Assembly: GCA_900660155.1 (NCBI GenBank)
Contig: CABFPE010000093.1
Coordinates: 723,015-787,014 of the forward strand
Length of the DNA stretch: 64,000 nt
DNA from: Hofstenia miamia
Lineage: Eukaryota > Xenacoelomorpha > Acoela > Hofsteniidae
Reading direction: 5' to 3'
Part shown: piece after piece, positions 1 to 13,254 of the stretch
Position numbering within the stretch: the stretch's first letter is position 1
Layout: every line of letters starts with the position of its first letter
Program-made: the position numbers and the translations under genes
The notes under the pieces: generated by a model
The model's database searches: none
What the model saw: only the letters and a program-made list of their open reading frames with translations
What the model was told of the DNA's origin: nothing

Positions 1-3000
1 GGGGGGGGGGGTCAAAGGTACTTGAAGAATATGAGCAAAGTGCTATTAATGAAAGCATACCAGAGTAGAACAGAGGATAAAAAGAGAAGAAATTAATTTA
101 AGTCGTACTCCCTCAGCCTTTCTGTATTTGAATTACCCTTAAGCTAACTAAGAATTTTTTAAAATGTTTGGCGGTTTCTGAAAAAATATTTTAGTGCTTA
201 TAATTTATGAACTAATAAAGAAATTTCGAAGCGCCACCAATAGAGAAGTCTCCTAAATCTAACTCTAGCTTTACACCTAACACTTTCTAAATCTCGGAAT
301 ATCAAAATTTTATAGTAGGCTTAAATAAAATGTGGAAAAACGGTTTGTTCCTTACAAATGTTAACAAATTATAAATAGCAACATTACTAGGCTGCCTTCT
401 TGAAATATTCAATGCCTAAGGATTAGCATATCTTAGTCTCGCACTGTGCATTGTTTTTCTCTAAAAGCCCTTTGACTTCTATTCCTACCTGTGATGTGTT
501 GTTACAAACTTTCCTGTAGTCTATCTTCTCCAATCACTGCTTGATGATTGGACAACTGATCCCTACTCCCTCTACTTTTTGTTCTGTACTCTTTTTGTGC
601 TTCTACGATCCATCTGTTAGTAATTTCTACGTATGTAGCCAAATATGTTCTTAGACTAAAGTTTCTGGCTTCACTGCTTTAGTTTGAGTTCTTCAGGTTC
701 AGAAGTGTACTTTCCACTTTTACCTACTCTTTTTATGCAATTTAAAACAAATACAAAGCCTTGACTCCATTTTCACAAGCTATACTGTTTCACCCTACGC
801 ATACCCCAAATAACAAAGAACAAAGAAGGATCACACAAAATATTGAAATTAATGTGTGTATAGTGATAACAATAAAAGTGAAAACGCATTGCATAAATTA
901 TCTTGGTATACCTGTATTGATATCTGGCGAGTTTTTAAGTAGACAACAATATTTCGATAAAATTTAGATAATATTTGTACCATTTACACCATGTGGAGAA
1001 GATTCCATGTAAACCTAATTATTGCGTTTGTCTTAAGTCAATTGAATTACTGTGCATTTCGTTTTCAAAATCTTGCCTTACAAAAATGTAAAGCACTGAG
1101 ATCATTTTTCGCCTGGGCCTATAGAACACTTAATTATGTAGATAGGCATGAGTACATAACACAACTAAAATCCTTTTATAATAATTTGGAACAAACTTAT
1201 TTTATACACAATCAATTCCTGCAAATTATATCAATATAAATAAAATGAATAAAACATATTTTAGTATAAATAATCACTAAGATGCATTTACTCTTTGATT
1301 TTTAACAATATTGAACGCATTAAGTGCTATCAAAAAAATCTGAGGAATCATTAAATATTTTTTTTGAATAACAAACATTATGGGAACAGATAAAAAGGTC
1401 AATTAATTATTTTTAAAATTGCTCTTTAGTTTATTGTGCATATATCTAAATAGTTTTGAAAAAAATTTGTCGCACTTTAGATTATGGGTTTATACATATT
1501 TCACAAAAAAATATTGTCTAGCTTTTTATTTTTATTGTATTATTATCATTACTGTTAATATAATTAGCCTTCAAAAAACATGGGTAAATTGAATTTTGAG
1601 CAAATTATTTTTGACATCTATAAAATATCTGTTCAATTAATCATGCAAAGTTTGAAAGTAGAGTTTTTCCAAGCCAACCAAATTATAAAATCTGCGTGAT
1701 GTATAATTGTGGGAATAAAATCGAAAATGTGCTTGGAAATGTCAAGCAAACCTTCATATATAATGGAATGATAAGCCCTTAAATATATAAATTACAAACA
1801 CACAAAATGTATTGAATGACTCAAGCCAGATTATATATAAGCAGAAATTATCAACCATGGTAGCACTTGTTACCTTCTACATAAAATCACAAGTTTCATG
1901 GATAAATGGGAGATTTCCGGTGTTCTTTTTCAATCGTATGACTTCTCAAAGGCGTGTATACATGTATAGTCTCTCACCAAAACCTCTTAAAAAAGCTGAA
2001 TGATTTTGGGTTTTCACAGGCTTTATTAAGTGGACTGCCTTTTTCTTAGCAATCATAAATTTCAAATTGAAGCTCTGCTAAGTCAATTAATCATCAGCTG
2101 CACGATTTAAAGAACTCTTTTTGCAGCATACTCTTCGTAATACTTATGATGTTAAATGTTGGTGAGAAAATCCCTGAGTCCCTACAAGATGTGTACGCAT
2201 CATCCTAGTTGAAGTAAAAATGCAACATTTAGAATAAGATAAGCATGAACTCAAACATAGAACTATGTGCTTGATTTGAAACTCAATGTATCTTGTCGCA
2301 TCAAATTGATTGAGCAGCCTTCAACCTTACCACATTAACGCTTACCTCTGTAGAACAACTAAGTCTCTGAAACAGTAGAATTGAATTGCGATAATTGAGT
2401 CTCTCCTAGAGTTGCCTTCAGAGTTGCTGAATTTTCATCAAGCAAGAATGATGAGCGTCCAGCTTATATTAGATCAAGAAACAGGCGTCCAAATCCCTTG
2501 CATAAGTCCAACAATGGAATATTATTAGATACATTGAAAAATGTTTTGAAAATTTTTGCTGAACAAGTTTTGAACCAAATAGGTAATCTAATAGGCGTAA
2601 ATAAGATGTCTCTAAATAAAGCAACAGCAAATGTTGCGGCTGTCATTGATCTCCATTATAACAATCCGTCCATAGCATATCAAGAAATGTTTACCAATGT
2701 TCTAAGATTTATCCAAGAGATTCAACCCTCAGTTTGTCTATTAATATGTGGCTAGATAGAACATCATGTTGCTCTTTTCAGACAATCTATAACACATATG
2801 TAGAAGAACACAACAACTCCAAGTCACTCATATGCATTGCCATCCAGCCAAACATCATCGTAATATTACACATTGTAGAAATCATATTGCAAGTTGTGAT
2901 AAGTTTTTTCATGAATTTACAATTGTAGCTGTTCTCAGTCTGCTTTGATAGGACTTGTAGACATATTTCCAATTTAATATGACTTCATACATTAACTATG

Positions 3001-3071
3001 CTACTTCTGCTAAATTAGCAAAAATTTAGTATTGAATACTCATATTTCTTTGATGAGTTATTATAAAATGA
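1..3071. other. No recognisable gene
   Basis: The window opens with 11 Gs, possibly a sequencing or library end. The rest is AT-rich with no convincing coding exon. A frame at 2,498-2,755 (85 codons, containing VLNQIGNLIGVNKMSLNKAT) matches no family I know and has stops nearby. 150-260 weakly resembles the repeat at 7,010-7,090. Confidence 0.5.
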
Positions 3072-3153
3072 ATATATATATATATATTTTTTTCGTGTTT
3101 TGTCTACATGGTTTGTAGATTTAGAATGCCTATATATATATATATATATATAT
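3072..3153. repeat. Two TA microsatellites
   Basis: TA tracts at about 3,072-3,087 and 3,131-3,152, separated by a T-rich spacer; the second abuts the tail of the LINE fragment. Confidence 0.9.
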
Positions 3154-3156
3154 TAA

Positions 3157-3690
3157 AGAAAGAAAGAAAGAGAAAATTTATTCACTTGCAACCCTAGGGT
3201 TGAATAATAGTGAAATATACAAACTTGTAACATTAAGTATAATATGCAAATGGATATTCTTTTTGAATCTGTGACGGAACAAACGATTTCGTAAATCGGA
3301 ATGTCCTAACTGAGATTTGGCGATTGCGATGAGCTCGTAAAGGGTAAAGAGATTCTCGTTCTGCGGGTATTAGATTGTGCAGAGAGTGGTTCAGGTTCTG
3401 CAATTTTTTCCAGAGTCGATCGCAAAGACTTTGGCGACGAGTGTACAAGGTAGAACAGTTTAGTTGTACTCCTGCTTCACTATATGTTGCATTTGGGACC
3501 ATTATTCGGAAAGCCCGTTTCTGTATCCTCTCCAGTCGATCGCTTTGATTTTGGGTTAACCCATAATGCCATAGCGGGGCACAATACTCAAGCAGTGACC
3601 TGATTAACGAGACATACACGGATAATAGATGATTTTGGGATACGCCGCTTCGCCGAAGTAGTTTTAGTAAAAANTCCATCTTGGTCCTTC
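3157..3690 (-). pseudogene. LINE fragment, C-terminal end of reverse transcriptase (CR1/L2/jockey-like)
   Basis: A minus-strand frame of 148 codons (3,679 to 3,233) reads through the thumb region of a non-LTR retrotransposon RT: LIRSLLEYCAPLWHYGLT, QSDRLERIQKRAFRIMV, YTRRQSLCDRLWKKL. The element is 5' truncated near 3,690, with a single N at 3,674 just inside. Downstream on its strand, a (CTTT)n tail at 3,157-3,172 runs into a TA tract; a short tandem repeat at the 3' end fits CR1/L2-type elements. Most of the RT catalytic region, the endonuclease and any ORF1 are absent. The frame is nearly intact, so this fragment is younger than the LINEs at 16-22 kb. Confidence 0.8.
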
Positions 3691-5736
3691 TTTAACTAAA
3701 TTAGTATTGCTTTTATATACAAGCCTATTGTAATACTTCATCTGTGTGATATTTATATTAATAGCTTAACAAATTCTATATCTAATCTTAGAAATTTGGA
3801 TTATTCAAATTGATATAAGAAAAACGTTTTATTTGAATAAATAGAGTATATTATAAATCAGTACGTTAAAAAAAATTAATTGGCTTTTCACTTCATTCTT
3901 CTATGAATAATAGATGTTGAGATATCATTTAAGAAGCGCATGAATAACTACGAAAAATTTCCGGCTCTTTCTGAGGAAAGTATTTTAAGAACTTGCTCTC
4001 ATTTTGAGGACAGTGTTATTGATGGAAAGAGACACTACTCGTTGTATACCGATTTGTAGTTTTTAGTCAATTATGAACATATTAAATCACTCACCCGTCC
4101 GTAGATTGATTAAATTAGGCGTGGATTTAATTTCCGATTTCCGTTTTCATCGAAGCAAAATTTCTGTTTAATTACCGTTGAGTGATTTGTTAAATGATGC
4201 TTTTTGTTTAAGAGGAAATTGTGTTTTTCTTTCAAAAAATTCGCATTTTAATAAATTATAAAAATATTTATGTGATCTTTGGTACTTAAGCGAGCAAATG
4301 ATTATAGTTATATTTCCAAGTACTTCCTGACTTTTGTGCGCATAACAAAGATTGTCCAACATTCGCAATTAAAAAATTATCCAATAATTTCTGATATTAT
4401 GCATCTGTTGAAAACTAGATGCACGTGCAATTTGTACTAGTAGTTACATGCTTAATGACACTTATGAAATTATAGAAATTGCATTGCTTCATGCATAATC
4501 TTGCTAAATACATATTCCAAATGTAGAATCATTAGGATTTGTTGGCTAACTTAACTAAATACTGTTTAGTTCCCTGAGACAATGATGATAACAGTAATCA
4601 ACGTGCATTAATTTAGACAAGTAAGGATATTACCGGATATCTATTATAAGTACGTATTGGAAACTATCGAGTGCTACTATATTCCCCTATTGATATGCCA
4701 ACTTTAAATGCAACTCTAACAATGACGTCTTGTGAATGTACATGTACACCAAAGAGAGTGACCACAAGTATATAAAGCATTTTTAGCTTACTTAAAAGCG
4801 CATAATTAAAATTCAACAAATTCATAATTCGAATTCAAAAAATAAACTTAAAAATAGCAATTTTAGCCGTAGATTCAGGCATTGATACTACACCTTACAA
4901 CCCCCTTCCCCCAGGTTACCTTAAATTAGTATGATTGTGTAGATTGTGTTATTAAGTTTTAAGATTTCTTAGTTAAATCCTGTGCAGTTTCGTTGTGCCT
5001 CTAGTGTGAGAGTATATTGGAATCCTTGCACATCACTGGTGGTGTGTGAAAATAAGGCGCATAGTCCAATTTCTGCTCAATATTACAAATATTTCATTGG
5101 GATGAGTCTTTCGAATATCTTAGAAAATGGAATAATTATATATATATATATATATATATTTCAAAATTGGTGGAATATTCGCTCTTTTATATCGAACATG
5201 TTGGATAGATTGACGTTTGTAAGTCATAATTATATGCTAATTAAAAATGTCCAAGTGCCTAATGTAGTTTTTTTGAAAAAATTGGCATCCCCGAACAACC
5301 ATTTGATATACTCTAAAATTTAACTTTCGTGCAGTTTTAGTTAGTTCTTGCTTACTTATCAATCTAAAGATAGAAATGCCTTCTATTTGATTTGTTATCT
5401 TCATGTAGCAATTTTACTCTTATACTCTCTAAGGTTTTTATAAACTGGACTCATTTCATTGCATATCGACATAGAATTTATTACAACTTTGTGGTCAACA
5501 TCGATTTCCTCTATATTGCTATTCAAATCCAAGGCATTTACAAAATAATAAATAAACAATTTATAAACAAAATATAACTAAAGCAAGCTCATTAGGCAAG
5601 TTAGGTAACATAATTGCAACTGTAGATATGGCGAAACGTTGCCCTTACACAAAATATCTCATTCTGAAAAATTCTGCTTTGCCGCACGATGGCGTACGAA
5701 AATCGATTTTGTGTGCTAACTTAATACAAGAAACAC
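3691..5736. other. No recognisable gene; TA microsatellite at 5,139-5,158
   Basis: AT-rich sequence without conserved protein motifs in any frame. The longest frame (4,982-5,323) runs through the TA tract and is not gene-like. Confidence 0.5.
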
Positions 5737-5826
5737 TTGATACATTTTGGGGAAGTTTACGTTTTCACCCATATATTTTGTTGATCTGAAGGGGTATAAA
5801 ACGCAAATTACCCCAAAATCTATCAA
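5737..5826. mobile_element. Small palindromic element, TTGATAnATTTTGGGG ends
   Basis: Left arm TTGATACATTTTGGGG (5,737-5,752) pairs with right arm CCCCAAAATCTATCAA (5,811-5,826) with one mismatch. The same arm recurs at 9,387-9,434, which suggests a miniature DNA element family. Too short to encode anything. Confidence 0.6.
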
Positions 5827-6035
5827 ATATTTCCTTTGAAAAAGCAGTGCTACAATGCGTATTGCTTCGTCATACAGAAAGACTTCGAAATGACAAGAGA
5901 ATGCATCTTCATTTAGCTCAATTACTTACAATAATTCTTCTGAGATTTTTTCCCCAAATAATTTTTCAGCGCCTATATTCAAGAGCTATAGAAGATATTT
6001 AAAATCTGAAACCACCACAAGATAGAAAATTTTCT

Positions 6036-6420
6036 TCTCAATCTTTTTCGACCTTAATTCGCCACCTGGCAGCGCTGCCCGTTCAGGTGCAACAAACTCT
6101 GACGTAGAGAACCCAGCACCGGGAAGGGATTCACACAGATTATCTACAGAGAACAAAATATTTTAGGGTAGTTGTAGTTCCCATGGACATAGACCGCCTC
6201 ATTATCTAAACACTAGTTATGGAAAAAATTGAATATTTTTTAATAAATCGGATTTCTCATTGAAAAAAAAATTCTTATTTACATGTATTTCAGGCACAAG
6301 AATAATTTTTAGCACACATCTTCATCATTGCAGGAGCGGGCCCAACCCCATAGAGGTGTAAATACGAAAGGCGTTCAACATTTCTTAACAGGCTTTGATA
6401 AAATTGTTCAAAAATGTGGA
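6036..6420 (+). repeat. Dispersed repeat, copy 1 (direct repeat of 7,100-7,460)
   Basis: Shares an ordered series of blocks with 7,100-7,460: CGACnnTAATTCGC, AAAATATT..AGTTGT, TAGTTATGG, TTTCTCATTGAAAAAAAA, AATAATT..TAGCACA, CATCATT, and TTCTTAACAG..TTGATAAAATT. I judge the match roughly two thirds identical. The two copies are about 1.06 kb apart in the same orientation. Copy 1 runs into a 45-bp tandem array that copy 2 lacks. Confidence 0.65.
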
Positions 6421-6603
6421 CAAAATTTCTTAACAGGCTTTGATAAAATTGTTCAAAAATGTGGACAAAATTTCTTAACAGGCCTTGATAAAATTGTTCA
6501 AAAATGTGGACAAAATTTCTTAACAGGCTTTGATAAAATTGTTCAAAAATGTGGACAAAATTTCTTAACAGGCTTTGATAAAATTGTTCAAGAATGTGGA
6601 CAA
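6379..6603 (+). repeat. 45-bp tandem repeat, five units, open reading frame throughout
   Basis: Units start at 6,379, 6,424, 6,469, 6,514 and 6,559. They are nearly identical: two single-base changes inside units and a different first base in unit 1. Since 45 is a multiple of three, the frame 6,328-6,675 stays open and reads NFLTGFDKIVQKCGQ repeatedly (115 codons). There is no splice context, no known domain and no coding relative, and the unpaired copy at 7,437-7,480 is broken by stops. I read this as a minisatellite grown inside a repeat, not a gene. Confidence 0.85.
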
Positions 6604-7099
6604 ATCGATCTGTTACTTAAAAGTCGTAATATTAGAAATAAAGTAAAAAAATTTTTATTGCATGTCTTAAGATAGCACTCAGAGAGCAAAGCTTTTCCTA
6701 TAACGATTTGATTGTGAAAGTTGCTAACAATTGAAGTTGAGCAATATACATTATTTAACACTGATCGACAAATTTTGAACACATTGTGATTCTTTTGGCC
6801 GAAAGAGATATACGAGGATTGGACCAAAAAGTAACTTTGTAAGGAGATTTACATACACTGTGTAGTTTACTTAGCATTGAAATTATTGGCTTTCTGTTCT
6901 TTTTGATTTCGCTTTTAATTTACAAACCTGGGAAGCCATGTCTTTGCAGAGATTTGCATTGATGAATTTATCATCCTTAAATAGGGATTCCCGTGCTGTT
7001 TTTCTTGATATTTTCAAAAATTTGTGATGGTTTCCTCAGAAAACATTTAAACGCTTAAAGCTCACGAACTAATAAATATATCTAAAATCTAAACACATC

Positions 7100-7460
7100 A
7101 CCATGTAGGGTCGTCTGTTCTTTCCTTCTCGACTATAATTCGCGATCTAGCGCACAACCTTTGACTTTGTGCATGGCGCCCCTGAACAAGGCTCATACTG
7201 TTTCTCTCCAAAAAGCAAAATATTGAGGTTAGTTGTTATTTCTATGAGAATTATGCCGACTCAGTATCTGAGTTTTAGTTATGGCAGGAATTTGAAATTT
7301 TTACAGAAATCAGGTTTCTCATTGAAAAAAAATTAATATTTTACATACTTCAAGGACAGAAATAATTCGTAGCACAAAACGTCCATCATTAAATGAGTAC
7401 GCACAAGCCCATAGATGTGTTCATGTTCAATAGTTCTTAACAGTCTTGGATAAAATTACT
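7100..7460 (+). repeat. Dispersed repeat, copy 2
   Basis: Second copy of the repeat at 6,036-6,420, with a single unexpanded version of the 45-bp unit at its right end (TTCTTAACAGTCTTGGATAA at 7,435). Sequence just upstream (7,010-7,090) may belong to the same element. Confidence 0.6.
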
Positions 7461-7744
7461 CCATTTGACAAACGAAATCAGCAGGACGATCATCATTCTT
7501 TGCAGCGAGAACATTATTATATTGGGACGTCCACTTTTGAAAGATCGCATTAATTGACGTGACCAGTAAATAAGCATTGCACGGTTGTAGAAATCCCTTA
7601 TTGACGAGTTTTCAGCCTCACCATGACTGAATTCCAACCTCACAATATCAGATCACATCATCAAGCTAATTAGTTAACTTGCTATTCACTCTGAGTGGGG
7701 AGCCTGGGGCTCAATCCCCAGGCACCCTGTAGCTACGTCATTGT
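7461..7744. other. No gene; perfect 8-bp hairpin
   Basis: GCCTGGGG (7,701-7,708) pairs with CCCCAGGC (7,715-7,722) around CTCAAT. Otherwise featureless. Confidence 0.5.
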
Positions 7745-8195
7745 TTACCAGTAAAATGAAACTTGCAAACTTTAGAATATTTGCAAATCTTTCATAAAAT
7801 AGGCATTTGTAAAAACTTGCAATAACTTTAAAGATTTTATAAAAAGTATACAAGTTATTGTAGTTTTATTCAATTTTTTTGTAACTTTGATCTTTACCTA
7901 ATGAACAAAAAGTTTTGTACGGATCATATATTTTCCGAAGCATGTTAATAATACAATTTATAAACCATTGGTGAATGCCATCTAGTGTCCCCAAATGATA
8001 TTGTCAAACTTTTACTAAACGATTATTAAACTTTCTAAATGTTTTAAGTTGTTAATTAATATTTAGGAGACATTTTACAAATGTAGATGTATTTCTTGTT
8101 TGTGTGACTACCTAGATAAATTGCATTTGCAATTGCAGCACATATAGAAACTTACAGGCGCTGTTCAAAAACTTCAATAACATGCAAGTGCGTCA
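7745..8195 (+). mobile_element. TTGCAAA repeat family, copy 1 (plus orientation)
   Basis: Starts near CCAGTAAAATGAAACTTGC. It matches, in inverted orientation, 13,255-13,835 through a long series of blocks: GAATGCCATCTAGTG, TTAATAATACAATT, TACCTAATnAACA, ATTTGTGTGnnTA, and GGAAACCTACA-like sequence near the far end. No coding capacity is visible. Probably a non-autonomous transposon of about 0.5-0.6 kb. Confidence 0.65.
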
Positions 8196-9386
8196 AAATA
8201 TATAAAGTCATCAGCATATTTTTTACTGGGCTTATGATCGTTCAAAACAAATAAACAACCGACTTTTATGTATGTTCCCAGTTAAAAACTATCTTTAAGG
8301 GCTTATGAAGGCGAAATTCAGACATAACATGTCACAAACTACAGAATTATGTGAATATTTTCTCCTAATATCACAGAGTACTTCAAACATTGTTACAAAT
8401 AAATATGAATTCGGCATTGTATTGAAAGAAAAAATATTATTGTCACACATCTTTTTCTCAAAACATCGTTTTTCAAAGCATTTTTTAGGAGTTTCCAGAA
8501 CGAATATGTGAGTGGCTTGTAAGACCTAAGAACCCGGTGCCTAAATATCATTTAAGTAAGTAAAGAATCATGTAAGTCTTGCAAAGCATGCATGAGATAC
8601 TTGAAAGCTTAAGATAACAAATTTGCATCAAACATTTTGTAAGCACATATTTGTTCAACATATTCAGAGTAATGATGTCAAGCTCCGTTTACAAAAAAAA
8701 TTTTCTTGATAAATTTTTATTTACGAAACAATTATCAGATTAATTTTATGTCAGTTGGTCTCCATGGTAAATTTTCCCTTACAGATATTTTCTGTTTTCA
8801 ACGTCAAATTTACTAGCTAATGCCGCTTGCAAAGTATTTCTTGAATAGGTAGTTATAGTTGGAGTTGGCAATGCCATTGGCTTATTATAAGTTCAAGTAG
8901 CTTTCCTCCAATCAGATTTCTTACTTATCATGTATATGGGCCTTAATAGGTAGTAGAATTTTTCTGAAATAATTTTTAAAAAAATCAATATATCAACAAA
9001 ATAGTATTAAAATGTCTTTACAAAACGTCATAGTAAAGAATGGTTAAAATAATTGTAGCAATGGAATTTCATTTGATAATCATAAAGTTAAAAGCGTATT
9101 TGATCTACTGCCAAAGGCTGAAAACCTTTTATCTCTTCTGATCTAATCAGAAAACTAAAGAATTTCCATTGAAAATATCATCCACTACACGAAATATTTC
9201 CTTCGCCAACGTGTTTTTGTCGTGTGAAGATGATGCTAATATTGATTCTGATTGCTATCTTTATACATGGCATAAGAAATATTGTAAAGATTGTACTAAA
9301 TGGGCCTGCATTTTTATGTTGTTTCCAAATATTTTTGTGTGGCAAAGGAATGTGAATTGTAGTGTTGTCTTTCTTTAAAAGAAATA
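8196..9386. other. No recognisable gene or element
   Basis: AT-rich sequence. Frames of 60-80 codons on both strands show no motif I recognise. Confidence 0.5.
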
Positions 9387-9434
9387 TTCGATAGATTTTG
9401 TGGCAATTTGAAAATAGCCCCAAAATCTATCAAG
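9387..9434. mobile_element. Small palindromic element, second member
   Basis: TTCGATAGATTTTG (9,387-9,400) is inverted at 9,418-9,434 (CCCCAAAATCTATCAAG). The arms match those of the element at 5,737-5,826, and flanking GAAATATT / CTTCCTTTGAAAG extends the imperfect pairing. Confidence 0.55.
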
Positions 9435-10074
9435 CACTTCCTTTGAAAGAAACATTTTTTATCAAGTCCTTGTGATAGATTGCAATAAAGGGAGTTCAAC
9501 AACATGAATACATTAGCTTGTTATATTCCATACATATAATTAACCCTACATATAAATAACTACATGATCCTATATCCATATGAACAATCAATGTAGCCAA
9601 CAGAAACTTGAAGTAAATGAGTCAAATAGTCAATAAGTTTACAAACATATAGAAGGCTGCTTGTAGACACCTCGTATGTATAATAGATCTTTTGATTCCC
9701 TACGCATTTGGACCTAAAATAATGGGTTAACCTACATTTAGCTGTTTAGCATTTTGAGTGCATTTCTTATAAGTATGAATGAATCGATAGGAAAGCTAGA
9801 CGAGAAAATCTCTATTTTTAAGCTTAACCTATAAGCAGGACATCTGTGCGAAAGAAGGATTGGATGGAAAGTTGAAGCCTACTGAAACCTCGGGGTTCCT
9901 GAGTACTACTCGTGTGTTTTGACGTTTGCTTTCAGTTTGGATTACTAATCAGCCCTGAATAATATAAAATAAATCCAAAGTAATTAAAGTCCTCATTAAA
10001 CTAATCGTTTACATTGCATTTATATGGAAATGTGCAACCAAACAGCATGTATCTGTCTTTCGTACCCAATAAAC

Positions 10075-10400
10075 TGAAACTTGCAAAACTTGAAATTTAT
10101 TTGTAAGTATTATGAAAAACTTGCAAAGTATTTATAAAAAACTTTTCAAGTTTTACAAAATATCTGCAAGATTTGCAAGCAACTTGCAAATATTTGCAAG
10201 CTTTTGTGATATACTTGCAAATATTTGCGAGTTTTTGTGCTATGCTTGCAAATATTTCTAAGTCTTTGTAGTATATTTGCAAATATTTCCAAGTTTTTGT
10301 GGTATACTTGCAAATATTTGCGCTATATTTACAATTATTATACAAAAACTTTCAAAATATTTATGTAAAATTTTGAAAAGTATACAAGCATCAGCAAGTT
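10075..10400 (+). repeat. 31-bp minisatellite grown from the TTGCAAA repeat family
   Basis: TTGCAAATATT recurs at 10,184, 10,215, 10,246, 10,277 and 10,308, an exact 31-bp period over five units. The first unit contains the perfect 18-bp palindrome CTTGCAAATATTTGCAAG. The left edge (CCCAATAAACTGAAACTTGC, 10,067) matches the left end of the copies at 7,745 and 13,835, so the array seems to have expanded inside a third, partial copy of that family. Confidence 0.8.
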
Positions 10401-13254
10401 TTACTATTACAGGATCTTTTACTATTCAATAAAATTCGAACAAAACATTCAAATATCATTTACAAAATCGAAAATATGGAAATGTCTTGTCTTGTTGTTG
10501 AGTTTTCATTCTTTTGAAGAGTGTCTAATACCTAAAATATAATGAAAATCTAAAACTTAAAACAATATTTTACCAGAGCTTCATTTATGCAAGCGATCAT
10601 CTGAAGACGGCTAGTAGCAAGACGTGCTGGTTCCCATGCTTAGGATTCTTTGGGAAACGTGTACTTCGGGATTCTAAGATATCAATTATTAATGTACAAA
10701 TGAATTTATTTGATAATTTGATTTAGTGAGCACGTCGGGTATTTTTAATAATTTTAAGCTCTAAATATACAATATAGTATAAAAGCAAAGCTTAAATTGA
10801 AATATTGAGAAAGGCCGCCTTGTATTTATGGCTCATAAAATGTTGAGTTGTAATTAATCTCAAACAAAATTAATTCAAAAATTGTACTATAGCCCTTGAA
10901 TATTGTAATCAAAAAGTTTCGAACTTCACACACACTCATTTTTGACAAAAATGTGAATAATTCCAATTTTTGAAAATACGATAATTTGTTATTGAATTAC
11001 ACAAGCACTAACTATTAGCTAAAACATTCACAATTACATGAATCCACTCAGAAGCTTCAGAAATATTGACATTGACGATTCGGAAAATTTCCATTACAAT
11101 GATATGAAATCTAATCAAAAACTAGCATAGTAATGAGTCAATTGACCCATTTACAAAATGTTCATTACTGGCATACAATTAATTTACAATATAATTTTCT
11201 GAATTTTTTTTACTTTAATATTTTTGCATGTGCATTATTCATGTGAAACTTAACTTACAAGAACTATTCTAGAAAAGTTTCCTTTTCACTTATACCTAGA
11301 AGGACCAAGTGTGTTAATTGACCCAAGTTCTAATAAATTTTTGCATTGCATTGTGAACTGCATTTTTCTGACTATTTTATGTATCTTTCAAGTATCTTTT
11401 TTAGTTGCGAAACAAACAAAAAATCATGTTCAAATCACTACATAACAATTCGCATATGTGATACTAAGACCCTGTCCACAAACTGGCTGTTTACATTTTA
11501 TGTCTTGTTACTATTGCAGATAAGGATGTGCCGGAATCCGGTAAAATGTAACTTGTTTATCAGATTTTAATGGATAGCATATGCTGATATTTAAAAATCA
11601 AATTTTCCTGGAAAAAGCTATATTTTCCATGATATGGAAGTCCTCATGCAGCAAAACATGTTTTTCTGACATCATTACGTAGTCTATTTAATATGGGTCA
11701 AAAAAATTTTTCATCCACAAGTGGTCGATATTAATTAAGAAATGATGTTATTTTTTAGTAATAAATGTATTAGAATTAGGGTTAGCAATCAGTAAATTTT
11801 TGACAAAAAATATTTTAGGGGTCTAAAACATTCTATACTTTGAAATCAATGTAGTCTTGCGAGGTACAAAAATTTTGATAAAATGCATGTACTAGTGTAG
11901 AATCACTGGGGTGTGATTCTAGTGAACTCAAAGAGAATACAGTTCAAACTATCTCTATTTACAAAATGCATTGGTCTATATATACAAAGTTATTTACAAT
12001 ATTTACAAATGTTACAACTACCAGTCAGTAACAAGAAAAGCGCGAGGTCTGGCCGATAAATAGTAACAACTACCAGCGATGCTACACTAGCAAACATTGA
12101 ATTATCAAATTATCAACATACATTTGTCTTTTAATACACAAACAAATTGGTAGAAAGTCACTTATTATAGTAGAAATGCCAAAAAATATTTTTCAAACTT
12201 TCCACAAAAATTATATTTTCTTCCACCCTAAAATTACGCGCGACCCAACTCATCTAAGAGTAACCGCAGCATGATCCAACCCCAGGTTGGGTTGACACGT
12301 TTCCCAACCGATGCCTAAGCTTAAACCCTTAAGGCAAAACTGGCGATAGTTGTATTGTATTCCTCATGAAGACAAGATGTTTCTTTTTATTTTCAAGTTT
12401 CCTTGAAAAAAATTATTAAAAAATGTTTTTAGCTATCTATATCCGTTAAGCTAATTGATTGGTAATTAATAATGACGTAGAACATACATTTTTATTGATA
12501 ATTGCTCTAGTAATTTGATAATCGAACAACCCTATAAGAATTTGGAAAATAACATTTAGGAAAACATTGCAAAAACATATTTTTAAAACACCCTGTATTC
12601 AACATGCCAATACTGTTTTAACCCATAGAAATCACTAACCTGCTGCAGATTCATTTTAATAATTGAGACGGTCAGTTGGACAAATGTTGAGTTTACATTA
12701 TTATGCTTCTTCATAAATTTGACAAAAACACATTTTTCTTCCATCAAATAACAATTTCCAAACTATTTTCCATTATCAATTTCAATAAGGTAGATCAATT
12801 TTCCACTAATCCATTAATCCAATGTGTTAAAATTCCATTGCCGACTCTCTGAGTGGAACTCACGAGTACTTGCTGTCTTGCTATGACTGACGCTGTAGAA
12901 AAATAATGCGGGAAACGCCGCATTAGAACATGTAATCGTTATTTTTGCTATTTGTTTTGAAGATGAAGACGTTGTGCGTAATAAAAATATCTGTGATGTG
13001 ATCGAACACTAACATATATATGATAGGCAAATCAAACTCATCAGTTAACTATATTTTTTAGTATAAAAACGGTTTTGGAAGGCAATAAAAACTTTATGAT
13101 ACTGAAATTTAAATAATTTATCAATGATTTTGTTGAATTTTATGCAAGAAAATTCGACTAAGTATAGATTCCAACAATAAAAAAACTCATCATAGAAATT
13201 TTGCATTTTAAACATTACAAGCATCACATAATCATATGTAATGTAAAAGTCTGT
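10401..13254. other. No gene; possible lone mariner-type terminus
   Basis: AT-rich without a convincing coding exon. TTTTTAAAACACCCTGTA at 12,579-12,596 resembles the end of a mariner-type inverted repeat, but no partner was found. A short hairpin (CAACCCCAGGTTGGGTTG) lies near 12,278. Confidence 0.45.

Noticed and set aside
1-11. Biological G-tract or telomeric end
   Set aside because: Eleven Gs followed by ordinary sequence with no repeat; may be a library artefact and carries no further signal.
2498-2755. Coding exon for an 85-residue peptide
   Set aside because: No recognisable motif or consistent splice borders, and the opposite strand is open over the same stretch too.
6328-6675. Protein gene with 15-residue repeats
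   Set aside because: The open frame follows from a 45-bp unit; no splice context or conserved domain, and the sister repeat at 7.1-7.5 kb is not open.
7690-7735. tRNA or tRNA-derived SINE head (GGGGCTCAATCCCC looks like a T arm with a B box)
   Set aside because: The loop is six bases, not seven, the stem is eight long, and no cloverleaf or convincing A box can be built upstream.
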